A DNA stretch of 64,000 nucleotides from Kluyveromyces lactis (GCF_000002515.2 NC_006038.1:744001-808000); one strand, 5' to 3'. Shown: positions 1 through 10,409, counted from the stretch's first letter. The notes: generated by a model from the sequence alone, not told the origin. Made by a program: numbers and translations.

Positions 1-2809
1 TACGCATTTGTTGAAACAGACTAACACTTTCTTGGATTCTTTAACCAAAGCTGTTAAGGATCAACAGTCTTTCACTAAAGATAAGATCGAATCTCACCTT
101 GACACTCAGGAACTTAGCGAAGACAACGTGGGTGATAAAAACGGAGCAGACTCTGATGATGACTTGGAACGTGAGAGAATCGATTATTATGAAGTTGCTC
201 ATAGTATCAAGGAAGAAGTGAAACAACAACCATCCATCCTTGTAGGTGGTACTTTGAAAGAATATCAATTGAAAGGTCTACAGTGGATGGTGTCTCTTTT
301 CAATAACCACTTGAACGGTATCTTAGCAGACGAAATGGGTCTAGGTAAAACTATTCAAACAATTTCTCTTTTAACCTACTTGTACGAAGCTAAGGGGGTC
401 CATGGTCCATTTTTAGTTATTGTTCCGTTATCCACTTTGACCAACTGGAATGCAGAGTTTGATAAATGGGCACCTAAGTTGCGGAAGATAGCTTTCAAGG
501 GTCCTCCAATGGAACGTAAACCTAAACAAGCGTTAATCAAAAATCGTGAATTTGATGTAGTGTTAACAACCTTCGAATATATTATCAAAGAGCGTCCATT
601 ACTTTCTAAGATAAAATGGGTTCACACAATTATTGATGAGGGTCACAGAATGAAGAACGCTCAATCTAAGCTTTCTTTAACTTTGAACACATATTATCAT
701 TCTGATTATCGTTTGATTTTGACTGGTACCCCTTTACAGAATAATTTGCCAGAACTATGGGCCCTTTTAAACTTCGTTTTGCCAAAAATTTTCAATTCTG
801 TGAAATCTTTCGATGAATGGTTCAATACACCGTTTGCAAACACTGGTGGTCAAGACAAGATAGCATTGAGCGAAGAAGAAACTTTATTGGTCATTAGAAG
901 ATTACATAAGGTACTCAGACCTTTCTTGCTTCGTCGTTTAAAGAAAGATGTTGAAAAAGATCTTCCTGATAAAGTAGAAAAGGTTTTGAAATGTAAGATG
1001 AGTGCATTACAACACAAATTATACCAACAGATGTTGAAGCATCGTAGGCTATTCATTTTTGATGATTCAAGTAACCAGAAGTTCTCTAGTTCTCGTGGGT
1101 TTAACAATCAAATCATGCAACTCAGGAAGATTTGTAATCATCCGTTCGTATTCGAAGAAGTGGAAGATCAAATCAATCCAGCAAGGGAAACGAACGATAC
1201 CATTTGGAGAAGTGCCGGTAAATTCGAACTGCTAGAACGTATTTTACCAAAGTTCAAGGCTACCGGTCATAGAGTTCTAATTTTCTTCCAAATGACGCAA
1301 GTTATGGATATCATGGAAGATTTCTTGAGATATCTTGACATGAAATACTTAAGATTAGACGGTCATACTAAATCTGATGATCGTACTGCATTATTAAACA
1401 CTTTCAATGCCCCAAACTCTGATTATTTCTGTTTCCTTTTATCTACAAGAGCTGGTGGTTTAGGTTTAAATTTGCAAACTGCAGATACCGTTATCATTTT
1501 TGATACTGATTGGAATCCTCACCAGGATTTACAGGCCCAAGACAGAGCTCATAGAATCGGTCAAAAGAATGAAGTGCGTATTCTTAGATTAATTACAGAC
1601 AATTCAGTGGAAGAAGCAATTCTTGATAAGGCGCATGCCAAATTGGACATTGACGGAAAAGTTATTCAAGCAGGTAAGTTTGATAACAAATCAACAGCTG
1701 AAGAACAAGAGGCATTATTGAGATCGTTACTAGAAGCTGAGGAAGAGGAAAAGAAAAGACGTGAGTTAGGCATTGAAGAAGAAGAGCAGTTGGATGATAA
1801 CGAACTCAATGAAATCTTGGCGAGAAACGAAAATGAAATAAAAGTATTCCAGGAGTTGGATGCTCAAAGGATCAGAACACAGATGGAAAACGGTATAACA
1901 AACAGACTTATGGAGAACTCAGAGCTTCCTGAATGTTACAATGTTGACATTGAAGCAAAGCTTGCAGAAGAGGAAAAGCAGAACGTGTTTGTTGGAGGAA
2001 GAGGTAATAGAGAGAGAAGAACTGCGCACTACTCTGATGAATTATCTGAAGAACAATGGTTAAGGCAATTTGAAGTCAGTGAAAATGAAGATGAAGAAGG
2101 TGACGCTGGCCCAAAGAGAAGGAGAAGGAGAGCCGCTGAAAATAATGCTAAAAGGGCAAAACTTGAGACAAACAAAGAACTTGACGGTCCAGCTACAGGA
2201 ACGGAAAATACTCCTGTTTTAGATCCGCAAGAATCAAATGGAGACTCTGCTCCATCTGGTGTTATTGCCGGTAAAACTTCAATTAAGACTGCAAAGAAGA
2301 CCAGCAAGGGTAGGAAGAAAACTTCAACTGCCGTTCGTAAGAATGGCAGAAACTATCTGCGTTCAGCAGATAATGCTACAAAAACTTTGAAAGAAAGACA
2401 AGAAATTAGTCAAAAAGCTCGTGAATTGTACGACTATGCTGTATACTATAGAAATGCCGATGATAGAAGACTTTCAGATATTTTCCTAGTGAAACCATCC
2501 AAACGACTCTATCCAGACTATTATTTGTTGATCAAATATCCTGCCGCATTTGAAAATGTCATGAAACACATTGATCTGAATGTTTATGATTCTTTGAAAC
2601 AGGTTGTCGAAGATTTCCATTTGATTTTTGCCAACGCTAGAATATACAACACAGAAGATTCAATCATATTTAGGGACTCATTGGAGTTGGAAGATGCAGT
2701 GATCGCGAAGTGGAAAGAAATGACAAACGAACAAGAAGAGGTGGACTTTAGTGAATTTGATGAAGAGTTTGCAACTCCACCCTTGATACCACCATCTACA
2801 CCTGTATAG
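1..2809 (+). CDS. STH1: Chromatin-remodelling ATPase Sth1 (RSC catalytic subunit), 5' partial
   Basis: The reading frame is open from base 2 to the stop, giving 935 residues; the N-terminal third (HSA region and upstream) lies outside the window. Visible in order: a linker with the THLLKQTN motif, the Snf2 ATPase with Walker motif DEMGLGKT and motif II DEGH, the second helicase lobe with the QAQDRAHRIGQ motif, an acidic and basic linker (KRRRRR), and a C-terminal bromodomain that includes LYPDYYLLIKYP. By recall it aligns with S. cerevisiae Sth1 rather than Snf2, for example the bromodomain segment and the short tail after it. Sth1 is the essential motor of the RSC complex, which slides and evicts nucleosomes at promoters. 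The linker is shorter than in S. cerevisiae. Confidence 0.95.
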   Translation, partial: THLLKQTNTFLDSLTKAVKDQQSFTKDKIESHLDTQELSEDNVGDKNGADSDDDLERERIDYYEVAHSIKEEVKQQPSILVGGTLKEYQLKGLQWMVSLFNNHLNGILADEMGLGKTIQTISLLTYLYEAKGVHGPFLVIVPLSTLTNWNAEFDKWAPKLRKIAFKGPPMERKPKQALIKNREFDVVLTTFEYIIKERPLLSKIKWVHTIIDEGHRMKNAQSKLSLTLNTYYHSDYRLILTGTPLQNNLPELWALLNFVLPKIFNSVKSFDEWFNTPFANTGGQDKIALSEEETLLVIRRLHKVLRPFLLRRLKKDVEKDLPDKVEKVLKCKMSALQHKLYQQMLKHRRLFIFDDSSNQKFSSSRGFNNQIMQLRKICNHPFVFEEVEDQINPARETNDTIWRSAGKFELLERILPKFKATGHRVLIFFQMTQVMDIMEDFLRYLDMKYLRLDGHTKSDDRTALLNTFNAPNSDYFCFLLSTRAGGLGLNLQTADTVIIFDTDWNPHQDLQAQDRAHRIGQKNEVRILRLITDNSVEEAILDKAHAKLDIDGKVIQAGKFDNKSTAEEQEALLRSLLEAEEEEKKRRELGIEEEEQLDDNELNEILARNENEIKVFQELDAQRIRTQMENGITNRLMENSELPECYNVDIEAKLAEEEKQNVFVGGRGNRERRTAHYSDELSEEQWLRQFEVSENEDEEGDAGPKRRRRRAAENNAKRAKLETNKELDGPATGTENTPVLDPQESNGDSAPSGVIAGKTSIKTAKKTSKGRKKTSTAVRKNGRNYLRSADNATKTLKERQEISQKARELYDYAVYYRNADDRRLSDIFLVKPSKRLYPDYYLLIKYPAAFENVMKHIDLNVYDSLKQVVEDFHLIFANARIYNTEDSIIFRDSLELEDAVIAKWKEMTNEQEEVDFSEFDEEFATPPLIPPSTPV

Positions 2810-3256
2810 TGTTTTTTTTTGGAAGAAGATCACGGAGACTACACTACATAAACTATAAAACATATAGCTAACTAAACACTAATTAAAAATGTAATCATAC
2901 CTAACATAATAATAGATATTTGAAATTTCAATCCTTTTCCATGTAGGGCTGATAATCTTCGTAATGTTCAAACTAAAACGAATAGAAATCATATTAGACA
3001 GTTGGTGGAACAGGCCATGCCAATATAATAGGTGGTTAGCATTGGCTTTGCGTAACCGACACATGACAAAGCATATAAAGGAATACTGAGCCTAATCTAC
3101 TGTTTGCTTGTAATCAGATCAAGAGGTCCCTGGTGTATTATTACTGCCGAAGATATACAGCCAACGGAGACCATTACACGTGACTTGTGGTCTCTGATGC
3201 CATAATAAAATAGGAAGGGCATAAATTTCTCCTTTTTCTTTTTATGACAACAATAA
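2810..3256. other. Intergenic, STH1 3' end to tRNA-Thr
   Basis: AT-rich spacer with the STH1 3' UTR and the upstream flank of tRNA-Thr. One CACGTG box lies near 3177. I see no further gene. Confidence 0.6.
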
Positions 3257-3329
3257 GCTTCTATGGCCAAGTTGGTAAGGCGCCACACTAGTAATGTGGA
3301 GATCATCAGTTCGACTCTGGTTGGAAGCA
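3257..3329 (+). tRNA. tRNA-Thr (anticodon AGT)
   Basis: 73 nt cloverleaf without an intron. The acceptor stem GCTTCTA pairs with TGGAAGC, with one T-G wobble, followed by discriminator A. The anticodon arm CCACA-CTAGTAA-TGTGG shows AGT. The T arm carries GTTCGACTC, which is the internal B box. A run of seven Ts follows directly (3330-3336) and is the RNA polymerase III terminator. Confidence 0.95.
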
Positions 3330-3516
3330 TTTTTTTGAATTTAATAAATGCTCAAAAGAAAAAAGGCTGGCGTTTGGGCTTAATCTTTACAGCAAAAGAG
3401 TCCATATCCAGTTATCAAAACTGTTGTATTACATGTGCTACATGTGTTACTAATTGTATACCTGTATAAGTTTTTTTAAAAATGTGTTACACGAACACAT
3501 CTTCTGACGTGATTAT

Positions 3517-4323
3517 CTATTCGCCACGGTAAATGTGGTAAGGAGATGCTTGGTTGGAAGCAAATACCAAAACATCAGCGATGACAGTATTAGGTTTTCT
3601 TGAAGTGGCATAAACGATCAAGTCAGCAATGTCATCTGCATATAGAGGAGTAGTACCTTTGTAAACCTGTTTAGCACGATCGGCATCACCCTTGTATCTA
3701 ACTAGAGAGAACTCAGTTTCGACATTACCTGGAGCAATCTCAATGACCCTAATACCAGTATTGATTAATTCTTTTCTCAAAGACTGAGTGAACGCTCTGA
3801 CAGCATGCTTCGAAGCACAATAGATAGAACCAGTTGGATATGCATCTCTACCGGCAACAGAACCTAAGTTAACGATGTCACCGGAATTCTTTGCTTTGAA
3901 AATAGGCAAAACAGCTTGGGTAACGTTGATAAGGGCAACAACGTTAGTATCTATCATACCTTTGATGTCCTCGCTACTGATGGTACCGACAACATCAGAT
4001 CCCAAAGCTTTACCGGCATTGTTAATCAAAATATCGATATCCTTGAATTCTTCCGGCAAGTTATCAATGAAAGGTTGAATCTTCTCAGTTTCAGTGACGT
4101 CCAATTGACCGATATATACTTTAGCTTGTGGGTATTCAGCATTGATTTTTTCCTTCAATTCTTCCAACTTAGCCAACCTTCTTGCTGCTAAGATCAATTT
4201 GACATTACCGTTAGCAGCATCTAGATATTCCAATGCTGTGGCTTGACCAATACCTGCAGAAGCACCGGTAATGAAAATTGTCTTGTTTTGCAATCTTTCA
4301 GCAGCCTTTCTACCTTGAGACAT
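3517..4323 (-). CDS. YDF1: NADP-dependent 3-hydroxy acid / serine dehydrogenase (SDR family)
   Basis: Classical short-chain dehydrogenase of 268 residues, the usual family length. The cofactor motif TGASAGIG is at residues 19-26, NNAG at 101-104, and the catalytic triad is S155, Y168 and K172 (YCASK). It resembles S. cerevisiae YMR226C, a cytosolic NADP-dependent enzyme that oxidises L-serine, L-allo-threonine and 3-hydroxy acids. The ATG is the first in frame. It points toward the tRNA-Thr gene. No signal peptide or membrane segment is seen. Confidence 0.93.
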   Translation of the reverse strand: MSQGRKAAERLQNKTIFITGASAGIGQATALEYLDAANGNVKLILAARRLAKLEELKEKINAEYPQAKVYIGQLDVTETEKIQPFIDNLPEEFKDIDILINNAGKALGSDVVGTISSEDIKGMIDTNVVALINVTQAVLPIFKAKNSGDIVNLGSVAGRDAYPTGSIYCASKHAVRAFTQSLRKELINTGIRVIEIAPGNVETEFSLVRYKGDADRAKQVYKGTTPLYADDIADLIVYATSRKPNTVIADVLVFASNQASPYHIYRGE

Positions 4324-5005
4324 GATTAACGAGTATTGATGTGTATTGGGCTATTATATATAGAATGCGACAGCACTAAGCGCAGCTTACAGGGCACTAT
4401 CTTTCCAGAATTGAATTCGAGCAATTGCTTTTAGCTAATAAAGGTTGTAAGTGAAAAAAGGAAGATCAAAGGTTCTTAAATTATCCTCGAACTGATTTGA
4501 ACTTTGTATTTATATATGCAGTACGTGAGGTTTGAAATACAAGATCAGCCAAGAATAAGGGTAAATAATACACCGCTTACGGTTTTCGCTATCAAGAGCC
4601 TGAAGACTTCGATTCCAGCTGAGTCCAATATCAACTGTATCGTCCAGGACTAATGACAAAAAGCTGATCTAGTCACAATAGCTAAAGGGGAAAAAGACTT
4701 TCAAAACCTTTATCTAATGCGGATTTCGATATCAGAATTTGACTCGAACACTTTGAAGTCACCTCGGAATAATTCTTCAAGTCATTATACGTAAACTATC
4801 TGAGGACTGTGGAATTCGAGCGCCGTACATTGAGAGCGTAGTCCTTAGGACCGTCTGTTAGTGGCTGCAAAACGTCCTTATATTCGGAAGTAGAGTTAAT
4901 TCCTATGATAATATTGTTGCTTCCTCGTGCGCATATTAGCCTTCCCATTTCGTCTCTTATCTATTTTCCGGGTAACAGCATGTGTTTTCAAGCGGGAAAA
5001 AGTTA
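4324..5005. other. Intergenic, YDF1 promoter to tRNA-Ala
   Basis: 682 bp that should hold the YDF1 promoter. A CGGGTAA word, the Reb1-type core, lies at 4969-4975, about 30 bp from the tRNA. I see no gene and no convincing LTR remnant. Confidence 0.5.
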
Positions 5006-5078
5006 TGGACAAAACCGGAGTCGAACCGATGACCTCTTCCTTGCAAGGGAAGCGCGCTACCAACTGCGCCATTTGCCC
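5006..5078 (-). tRNA. tRNA-Ala (anticodon TGC)
   Basis: 73 nt cloverleaf on the minus strand. The acceptor stem GGGCAAA pairs with TTTGTCC, discriminator A. The anticodon arm CTTCC-CTTGCAA-GGAAG shows TGC. The T arm has GGTTCGACTCC. It is nearly identical to the remembered S. cerevisiae tRNA-Ala(UGC). No intron. Confidence 0.95.
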
Positions 5079-5519
5079 ACAGAAGTCGTGATATGTTGTA
5101 TTCACATTAAACTTTATCCGGGAGTAAAAACCACGTGATTATCAGGTCAGTTCTCCATGGTATGAGATATGATATGATACTCCGTGGATCAAATTCTCCC
5201 AGTGTCCAGAAATAAACGCCAGGGGATGCATAAAGTTCAGCCTTATATTCTTCAAGATAAGAAGTATTTACAGACAGGCTCTTGAATAGCCAACGCGGTA
5301 TCCATTGTTGGCCGGATTTTTCTCTTTGTTATGTGAAAAAATAAAATACAATGCAAATTCAACTGGAAAATTCAAATGTACGGAGGACATTTATTGAGCA
5401 GAATCAGTCTTCCAACTCCCCCTATTAGGTTAGTTTTCAATTAAGCTGTCACTGAAATTACATTGATACTTGATATTTGAACTTAATCATTCAATAGTCA
5501 AACAAAAGCCACTGATAGC
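5079..5519. other. Intergenic, tRNA-Ala 5' flank and promoter of the Asterix-like gene
   Basis: 441 bp with one CACGTG box near 5134. There is no GTATGT donor or TACTAAC branch site here, so the gene downstream appears to lack the 5' intron that I recall in S. cerevisiae YPR063C. Nothing else recognised. Confidence 0.5.
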
Positions 5520-5885
5520 ATGCCATTGAACAATGTCAGAAGACCAGATTTGGTCGCTACTTATAACCACACACCGGCTCCAAAGGGGTTATACAGCTCT
5601 TCCTCCTCCTCCCAAGGTATGCTAAGTCAATCTATGCCAATGGCTGCTATGTTCATGAAAAACAAGTTCCTTGCATGGTTTGCTGTTTTGACTACGTGGC
5701 ACGTATTCCTTACTTCCCAACCAGATCCATCCAACCCAACTGATTCACCATTCATGAAAATCGGTATGGCTGTATTAGCTGTTGGTATGAATTACTTAGG
5801 ATTGTTCTTCCCAGGTACTCAACCTCCTCCACTCGGTGTTGTTCCTAAAGCCACTTCCGATTCATCGGCTACTACAACTGCTTGA
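5520..5885 (+). CDS. Asterix-like (UPF0139) ER membrane protein, YPR063C orthologue
   Basis: 121-residue protein with an RRPDL motif near the N terminus, then two hydrophobic segments at about residues 42-64 and 80-98, with the basic stretch KNKF between a Met-rich lead-in and the first helix. This is the layout of the UPF0139/Asterix (WDR83OS) family, which in animals is part of the PAT complex that guards transmembrane helices during insertion at the ER. Its position beside FCY1, JID1 and ARO7 matches S. cerevisiae YPR063C. The ATG has A at -3. The function in yeast is inferred from the family. Confidence 0.8.
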   Translation: MPLNNVRRPDLVATYNHTPAPKGLYSSSSSSQGMLSQSMPMAAMFMKNKFLAWFAVLTTWHVFLTSQPDPSNPTDSPFMKIGMAVLAVGMNYLGLFFPGTQPPPLGVVPKATSDSSATTTA

Positions 5886-6193
5886 ATCAACAAGATCCCC
5901 CGAGAAGAGAAAATAAAAACAAATCTGCTGATACGCTCTCCCTGCTTCCTCTACCCAATATATGATATCAGGTATATCTAATGTTAATTTAAGATATGTA
6001 TAAATCTGCATGTAACAAACTTACTCGATACTTCTTTTGCTTTGGTGGGCATTATCAATATTACATACAAGCCGGTGTGAAGTGAATTTCCGGTAACTAA
6101 TAAAAAATGTGCCATGCACATACAAAGGATGCGTAAAAAAGTACATGAGATAATGCGACAAGCAATCCCTTTGTGGTTTTATCACAAACCTGA
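5886..6193. other. Intergenic, convergent 3' ends
   Basis: About 308 bp between the convergent Asterix-like gene and FCY1, presumably both 3' UTRs. I see nothing else in it. Confidence 0.5.
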
Positions 6194-6652
6194 TTATTCT
6201 CCAATATCTTCAAACCAATCTTCTGGCCTTTTTGCAATGAAATCTTTCATGATCTCAATGCAACGCTCGTCATCAACAACTTTAACTTCGATACCCCTCT
6301 CAGCCAAGTATTTCTCACCGGGACTCTTGAAGTTGACGTTTTCACCAACGACAACACGACCAATACCATATAACAAGATAGCACCGGTACACATGTCGCA
6401 AGGTGATAGAGTAGTATACATCGTACAATGCTTGTAAACGCTTCCCTTCAATCTACCAGCGTTTTCCAAGGTAGAAGTTTCACCGTGCAATGTTGGCGAC
6501 CCCTTTTGGAACCTCATGTTGTGTCCACTTCCCAAAATTTCACCAGTCAAGTTGTCAATCAAACATCCTCCAATTGGAACACCGCCTTCTTTGTATCCAA
6601 TGGCAGCCTCTTCATAGGCTTTGTCCATGCCCTTCTTATCCCATTCAGCCAT
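6194..6652 (-). CDS. FCY1: Cytosine deaminase
   Basis: 152 residues. The zinc and catalytic motif HGE is at residues 56-58 and PCDMC gives C85 and C88, as in the yeast cytosine deaminase family; E58 is the expected proton shuttle. The enzyme converts cytosine to uracil in pyrimidine salvage, and in related yeasts it is what activates 5-fluorocytosine. The frame opens further upstream to 6697, but that first codon is GTG. The ATG at 6652 (MAEWDKKG) aligns with the S. cerevisiae start, so I chose it. Homodimeric and cytosolic in the family. Confidence 0.96.
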   Translation of the reverse strand: MAEWDKKGMDKAYEEAAIGYKEGGVPIGGCLIDNLTGEILGSGHNMRFQKGSPTLHGETSTLENAGRLKGSVYKHCTMYTTLSPCDMCTGAILLYGIGRVVVGENVNFKSPGEKYLAERGIEVKVVDDERCIEIMKDFIAKRPEDWFEDIGE

Positions 6653-7177
6653 CCTTAGACGATATCTTTCCTGTAATTTCGCAATACTAATGTCCACTTA
6701 CTATAGTTACAGCAGCAGTCCAAAACGTTGGTACAAGGATGCAGTAACTACCAAAGTACTGAAATACTTCCCTCTAGTGGTAGCGGATGAGATGAGATGC
6801 ATTATCAACGCTAATTTTCAGTTTTCGCAGTTTATTTTTTTTACGGTGTTTGACTATTCCGCTTATCAAAGTGAAAATTCCATACAGCCCGATATCCTGC
6901 GAATTTTTGTCATATACTGACATCGCATCCTGCGTCTTTCCTAAAATGCTCAGCGATTTTCTTGCAGAGAAAATACGCCAATCATTGTAAGACATCTACA
7001 AAGTAATAATATTACACATATAAATTAAACAAGGATACTGATATACAATGGAAGATTCTACATAGTTTCATACAACTTACGCGTGGATATCTTGTTTACA
7101 ACAGTACTGTTGGATTTAAGAGTCAAAGCTTCAATATAACAAGACTAGTCGTGTGTGCAGGGTTTTAGAAATTTAAT
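6653..7177. other. Intergenic, divergent FCY1/JID1 promoter region
   Basis: 525 bp between divergent genes. It should contain both promoters. I recognise no strong factor site and no additional gene. Confidence 0.5.
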
Positions 7178-8065
7178 ATGCGATCTGTTGTACTTTTCAG
7201 CGGGAAGAGGATAGGGAAATTAATGACACCTTTTTTGCTCCCGCGATGCGATTCTCGCACTAGACTTTTGGGATCGTCGGAACGATTCATACGGTGTGCA
7301 CATAGCGTTAACGATAATGATATTCATTTTGATTCAAACTGGCCAAAGGATAACCAACCGAAATCTCCGTATAGTTTATTCGAACTTACGGAATCTAATT
7401 TCACTAAAGCGTTGTTGAAAAAAAGGTTTCATGAGTTGGCAAGACTTTATCATCCGGACCATTCTTCTAACAGAACCATTTTGAAGCGTAATAATAGCAC
7501 GGAACTCACGTCTTCGAATATTCATGACAATGTTTTATCAACTTCAGATAAGAGTGATAGGTTTAAAATAATTAAGGAAGCGTACGAGTTGTTGAAGGAT
7601 CCAGGAAGAAAACATCAATATGACATGTTGGGCCTAGGGTGGGTATACGGACCGAAACCGATACCTACAGCTTCAGGGATGCCGAGGTATGAAAGACACG
7701 AAAAATTCTACAACGCAGGTACGTGGGAAGATTATTCGAACATCAGACGCAACGACAAGGAAGAAGTGGGTCCATTATCGATGTTGATCTGGTTCTTCGG
7801 TATATTTGCAATCGTAGAACTAACGTCCTTGTTGAGTCGACTAGAAGAGAGCATTAACAAAAGAGATTTTGCACATGATGAAACGGAAAAACATTTGACG
7901 CTGGCGTACATAAATTACGGTCTAGATGAGGATAAATGGTCGAGGTTACGTAGGTTCTTATGGTTTAGAACGTATAGTCTCTACAGGACAAAAGAAGATT
8001 TGGACAGAGAAGCTAAGAAGAATGAGAACATGATTAAAGACTTAAAAAAGAAAGAAGAAACATAA
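7178..8065 (+). CDS. JID1: Mitochondrial J-domain protein Jid1
   Basis: 295 residues against about 301 in S. cerevisiae. The N terminus is basic and free of acidic residues for about the first 24 residues (RSVVLFSGKR and on), like a mitochondrial presequence. The J domain spans roughly 65-150, with HPD at 92-94 and a longer-than-usual insert between helices II and III. A transmembrane helix lies at about 200-220, and the C terminus is charged. J proteins stimulate Hsp70 ATPases; Jid1 is thought to sit in the inner mitochondrial membrane. It lies between FCY1 and ARO7 as in S. cerevisiae (YPR061C). Confidence 0.92.
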   Translation: MRSVVLFSGKRIGKLMTPFLLPRCDSRTRLLGSSERFIRCAHSVNDNDIHFDSNWPKDNQPKSPYSLFELTESNFTKALLKKRFHELARLYHPDHSSNRTILKRNNSTELTSSNIHDNVLSTSDKSDRFKIIKEAYELLKDPGRKHQYDMLGLGWVYGPKPIPTASGMPRYERHEKFYNAGTWEDYSNIRRNDKEEVGPLSMLIWFFGIFAIVELTSLLSRLEESINKRDFAHDETEKHLTLAYINYGLDEDKWSRLRRFLWFRTYSLYRTKEDLDREAKKNENMIKDLKKKEET

Positions 8066-8481
8066 GTGTCATTGGCTCCCTGACAAGTCATCAGGCATAA
8101 CAGGGCTTCGGTCTTAGTCAGTTTTAGGTAGATATGTATGACATTCAAGGTCGGACATTATATATCATAACAAACAACGAAGCAATATTCAGTAAAAAAT
8201 TGGCATGAGAGAGAGAGAGAGAGAGAAATGCAGGGCGAGAGATGATACTTGAGATCACCCGCGGAGATACTAACTATGGCTGTTTGTTTTGAATACTCTA
8301 TTTTTCAATTCATACTCTATTTTACGATACATCCCGTCTCAAAACTGGTCGTGAAAAAAAGTGATATCAATCAGAAATGCTTTGTCAATATCGCTAACAT
8401 CTTTGTTAAGGCGAACAAAACTGCACTGGGAATTATCAAGTTTCCATCCTTTAACAGAGTGTATGGAGGTATCAAAGTTCA
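8066..8481. other. Intergenic, JID1 3' end and ARO7 promoter
   Basis: 416 bp upstream of ARO7, containing a (GA)10 tract at 8207-8226. No consensus Gcn4 site (TGACTCA) was seen. No additional gene supported. Confidence 0.5.
8207..8226. repeat. (GA)10 microsatellite in the ARO7 upstream region
   Basis: Uninterrupted dinucleotide repeat about 255 bp upstream of the ARO7 ATG. In fungi such tracts can bind GAGA-type factors or exclude nucleosomes; here that is only a possibility. Confidence 0.9.
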
Positions 8482-9264
8482 ATGGATTTCTTCAAACCAG
8501 AGACTGTTTTGGACCTTCAAAATATCCGAGATGAGTTGGTGAAGATGGAAGATACCATTATCTTTAATTTCATCGAGAGATCACACTTCGCTACATGTTC
8601 ATCAGTATATGAAAGCAACGTACCCGAGATCAAACTACCTGATTTTGATGGAAGTTTCCTGGACTGGGCATTGATGAAAATGGAAATTGTACACTCGCAA
8701 TTAAGAAGGTTTGAGTCGCCAGATGAAACTCCGTTTTTCCCAGATAAGATCTTGAAGCCAATCATACCTAGTTTGAATTATCCTAAAATTCTTGCATCGT
8801 ACGCTAACCAGATCAATTATAATGACAAGATAAAGAGCATCTACATCAAGACAATTGTACCATTGTTATCTAAGAGAGACATCAATACATGGGAGAATTT
8901 TGGAAGTGTGGCTACAAGAGACATCGAAGCCTTGCAATCATTGAGTAGAAGAATTCATTTTGGCAAGTTTGTAGCAGAAGCTAAATTCCAGAGTGAGAAG
9001 GAAAAATTCACCAAACTAATTCTTGACCAGGACGTTGATGGGATTATGACTGCGATCACCAATTCTAAAGTTGAAGAAAAAATTCTACAACGTTTGAACG
9101 TCAAAGCTACTGTTTATGGTGTTGACCCAACCAATGAGAAAGGTGATAGAAAGATCACACCTGAATATCTAGTTAAGATTTACAAGGAAATCGTCATCCC
9201 AATTACCAAAGAGGTAGAAGTCGATTATCTTTTGAGGAGGCTAGAAGACTCGGATTCGAAATGA
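8482..9264 (+). CDS. ARO7: Chorismate mutase
   Basis: 260 residues. This AroQ-class enzyme converts chorismate to prephenate, the first committed step to phenylalanine and tyrosine. All key residues known from the S. cerevisiae enzyme keep the same numbering: catalytic R16, R157, K168 and E246, and T226, the residue that mediates switching between tyrosine inhibition and tryptophan activation. The enzyme should therefore be allosterically regulated in the same way. The ATG used matches the conserved MDFFKPETVL start; a longer overlapping frame upstream is a shadow. Cytosolic homodimer in the family. Confidence 0.97.
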   Translation: MDFFKPETVLDLQNIRDELVKMEDTIIFNFIERSHFATCSSVYESNVPEIKLPDFDGSFLDWALMKMEIVHSQLRRFESPDETPFFPDKILKPIIPSLNYPKILASYANQINYNDKIKSIYIKTIVPLLSKRDINTWENFGSVATRDIEALQSLSRRIHFGKFVAEAKFQSEKEKFTKLILDQDVDGIMTAITNSKVEEKILQRLNVKATVYGVDPTNEKGDRKITPEYLVKIYKEIVIPITKEVEVDYLLRRLEDSDSK

Positions 9265-9497
9265 GTTCAACGTTCATATTCATTAACATTGACACTCTTG
9301 ACCAGGTATTTATAACATCACATTTCAAGTGATCACACCTCAAAACATTCAAAATCAGCTTTCAGGCATTTTGAAGTTGCCATGATAGAAACATTGAGTA
9401 AGCTTTCAGTTGCTATCTAATGTTAAATATTATATATACAAGGTAGATACTAATTGTAGATTATTCACTGTACTAAAAAAGTGTAGTCAGCGCATAT

Positions 9498-10409
9498 TTA
9501 GCCTAAGAGCCTCATAGCAGTTTCAAACGTTGCAAAAGTAGCTGCATTGGCGGGGGCAGCTCTTAACATCGTAGGCGCAAAACCTTTGAATAAGCCAGAA
9601 ACACCTTGTCTGGCAATAATAGTCCTTCCTACAGTGAGGATATTATTACCATTCTTAGGTGTCTTAAGGTTATCTGTTTGCATCACAGATTTGATTACAT
9701 CAAGTGGATAAACCATGGTCCATAGTAGAGTTCCAGACGCAGCTCCAAACAAACAAAGCTTCCAGGCTGGAATATCTTTACGTTGGATTCCAGATTTAAC
9801 CTGATGTCCAATTAAAGCCTCGTATGTCAAGAAATAGACACCACAACCATGCGATTCCCTCAACATTGTAGGGGTTAACCCGCGCATCAGTTGACCGTTT
9901 ACCCTCAATTTCTTAATACAATCGATAGGACCTTTAAACTCTGCAGTCGCACCAGAACCAGTCTGAGTCTGCAATCTAATTCTTATGTGTTCAATTGGGG
10001 AGGCTAAAAACGAATTAGTGAATCCACCAGCAACACCACATATGTAATACTGAAGTAAACTCAAATGTTGAGATGCAGCTTCATCGAAAGTATGGAAAAA
10101 CCGTTTCATAGCCTCGTTTACCCCAAATTGTAAGGACACACAGGCACCTACACCAACCAAAGGTGTCAAGGTACCTTTATAGAAACCCATAGGACCCTCG
10201 TTCTTAATCAAATCCTTGATTACTTTCACTGCATTTGTGCTAGTTTCACTTGTCTGCAATCGAACTTTAGTCGTATCAAAAGGCTGTCCAACCAAAACTT
10301 GAGCAATACCACCAGCAGTACCAGCTAACAAATCCTTGATAACACGAGTATTATCATGTGGAGACTCCAAATCGTCAATCAACTGGGGTGTTGGGAATTC
10401 TTCAGTCAT
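9498..10409 (-). CDS. YMC1: Mitochondrial carrier protein Ymc1-like
   Basis: 303 residues with three tandem carrier repeats. Each has the signature: QPFDTTKVRLQ, SPIEHIRIRLQ and YPLDVIKSVMQ, followed by glycine-rich GFYKG-type motifs. This is an inner mitochondrial membrane carrier of the Ymc1/Ymc2 branch, related to carnitine/ornithine carriers and linked in yeast to glycine or glutamate transport. S. cerevisiae has the duplicate pair YMC1 and YMC2; only this copy is seen here, next to ARO7 and BRR1 as for YPR058W. The assignment to YMC1 rests on synteny. Confidence 0.9.
   Translation of the reverse strand: MTEEFPTPQLIDDLESPHDNTRVIKDLLAGTAGGIAQVLVGQPFDTTKVRLQTSETSTNAVKVIKDLIKNEGPMGFYKGTLTPLVGVGACVSLQFGVNEAMKRFFHTFDEAASQHLSLLQYYICGVAGGFTNSFLASPIEHIRIRLQTQTGSGATAEFKGPIDCIKKLRVNGQLMRGLTPTMLRESHGCGVYFLTYEALIGHQVKSGIQRKDIPAWKLCLFGAASGTLLWTMVYPLDVIKSVMQTDNLKTPKNGNNILTVGRTIIARQGVSGLFKGFAPTMLRAAPANAATFATFETAMRLLG

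Noticed and set aside
3420-5110. Similar TGTTGTATT(C)ACAT words near tRNA-Thr and tRNA-Ala, considered as LTR ends
   Set aside because: Only about 13 bp of similarity, on different sides of the two tRNA genes, no matching partner end and no target duplication seen.
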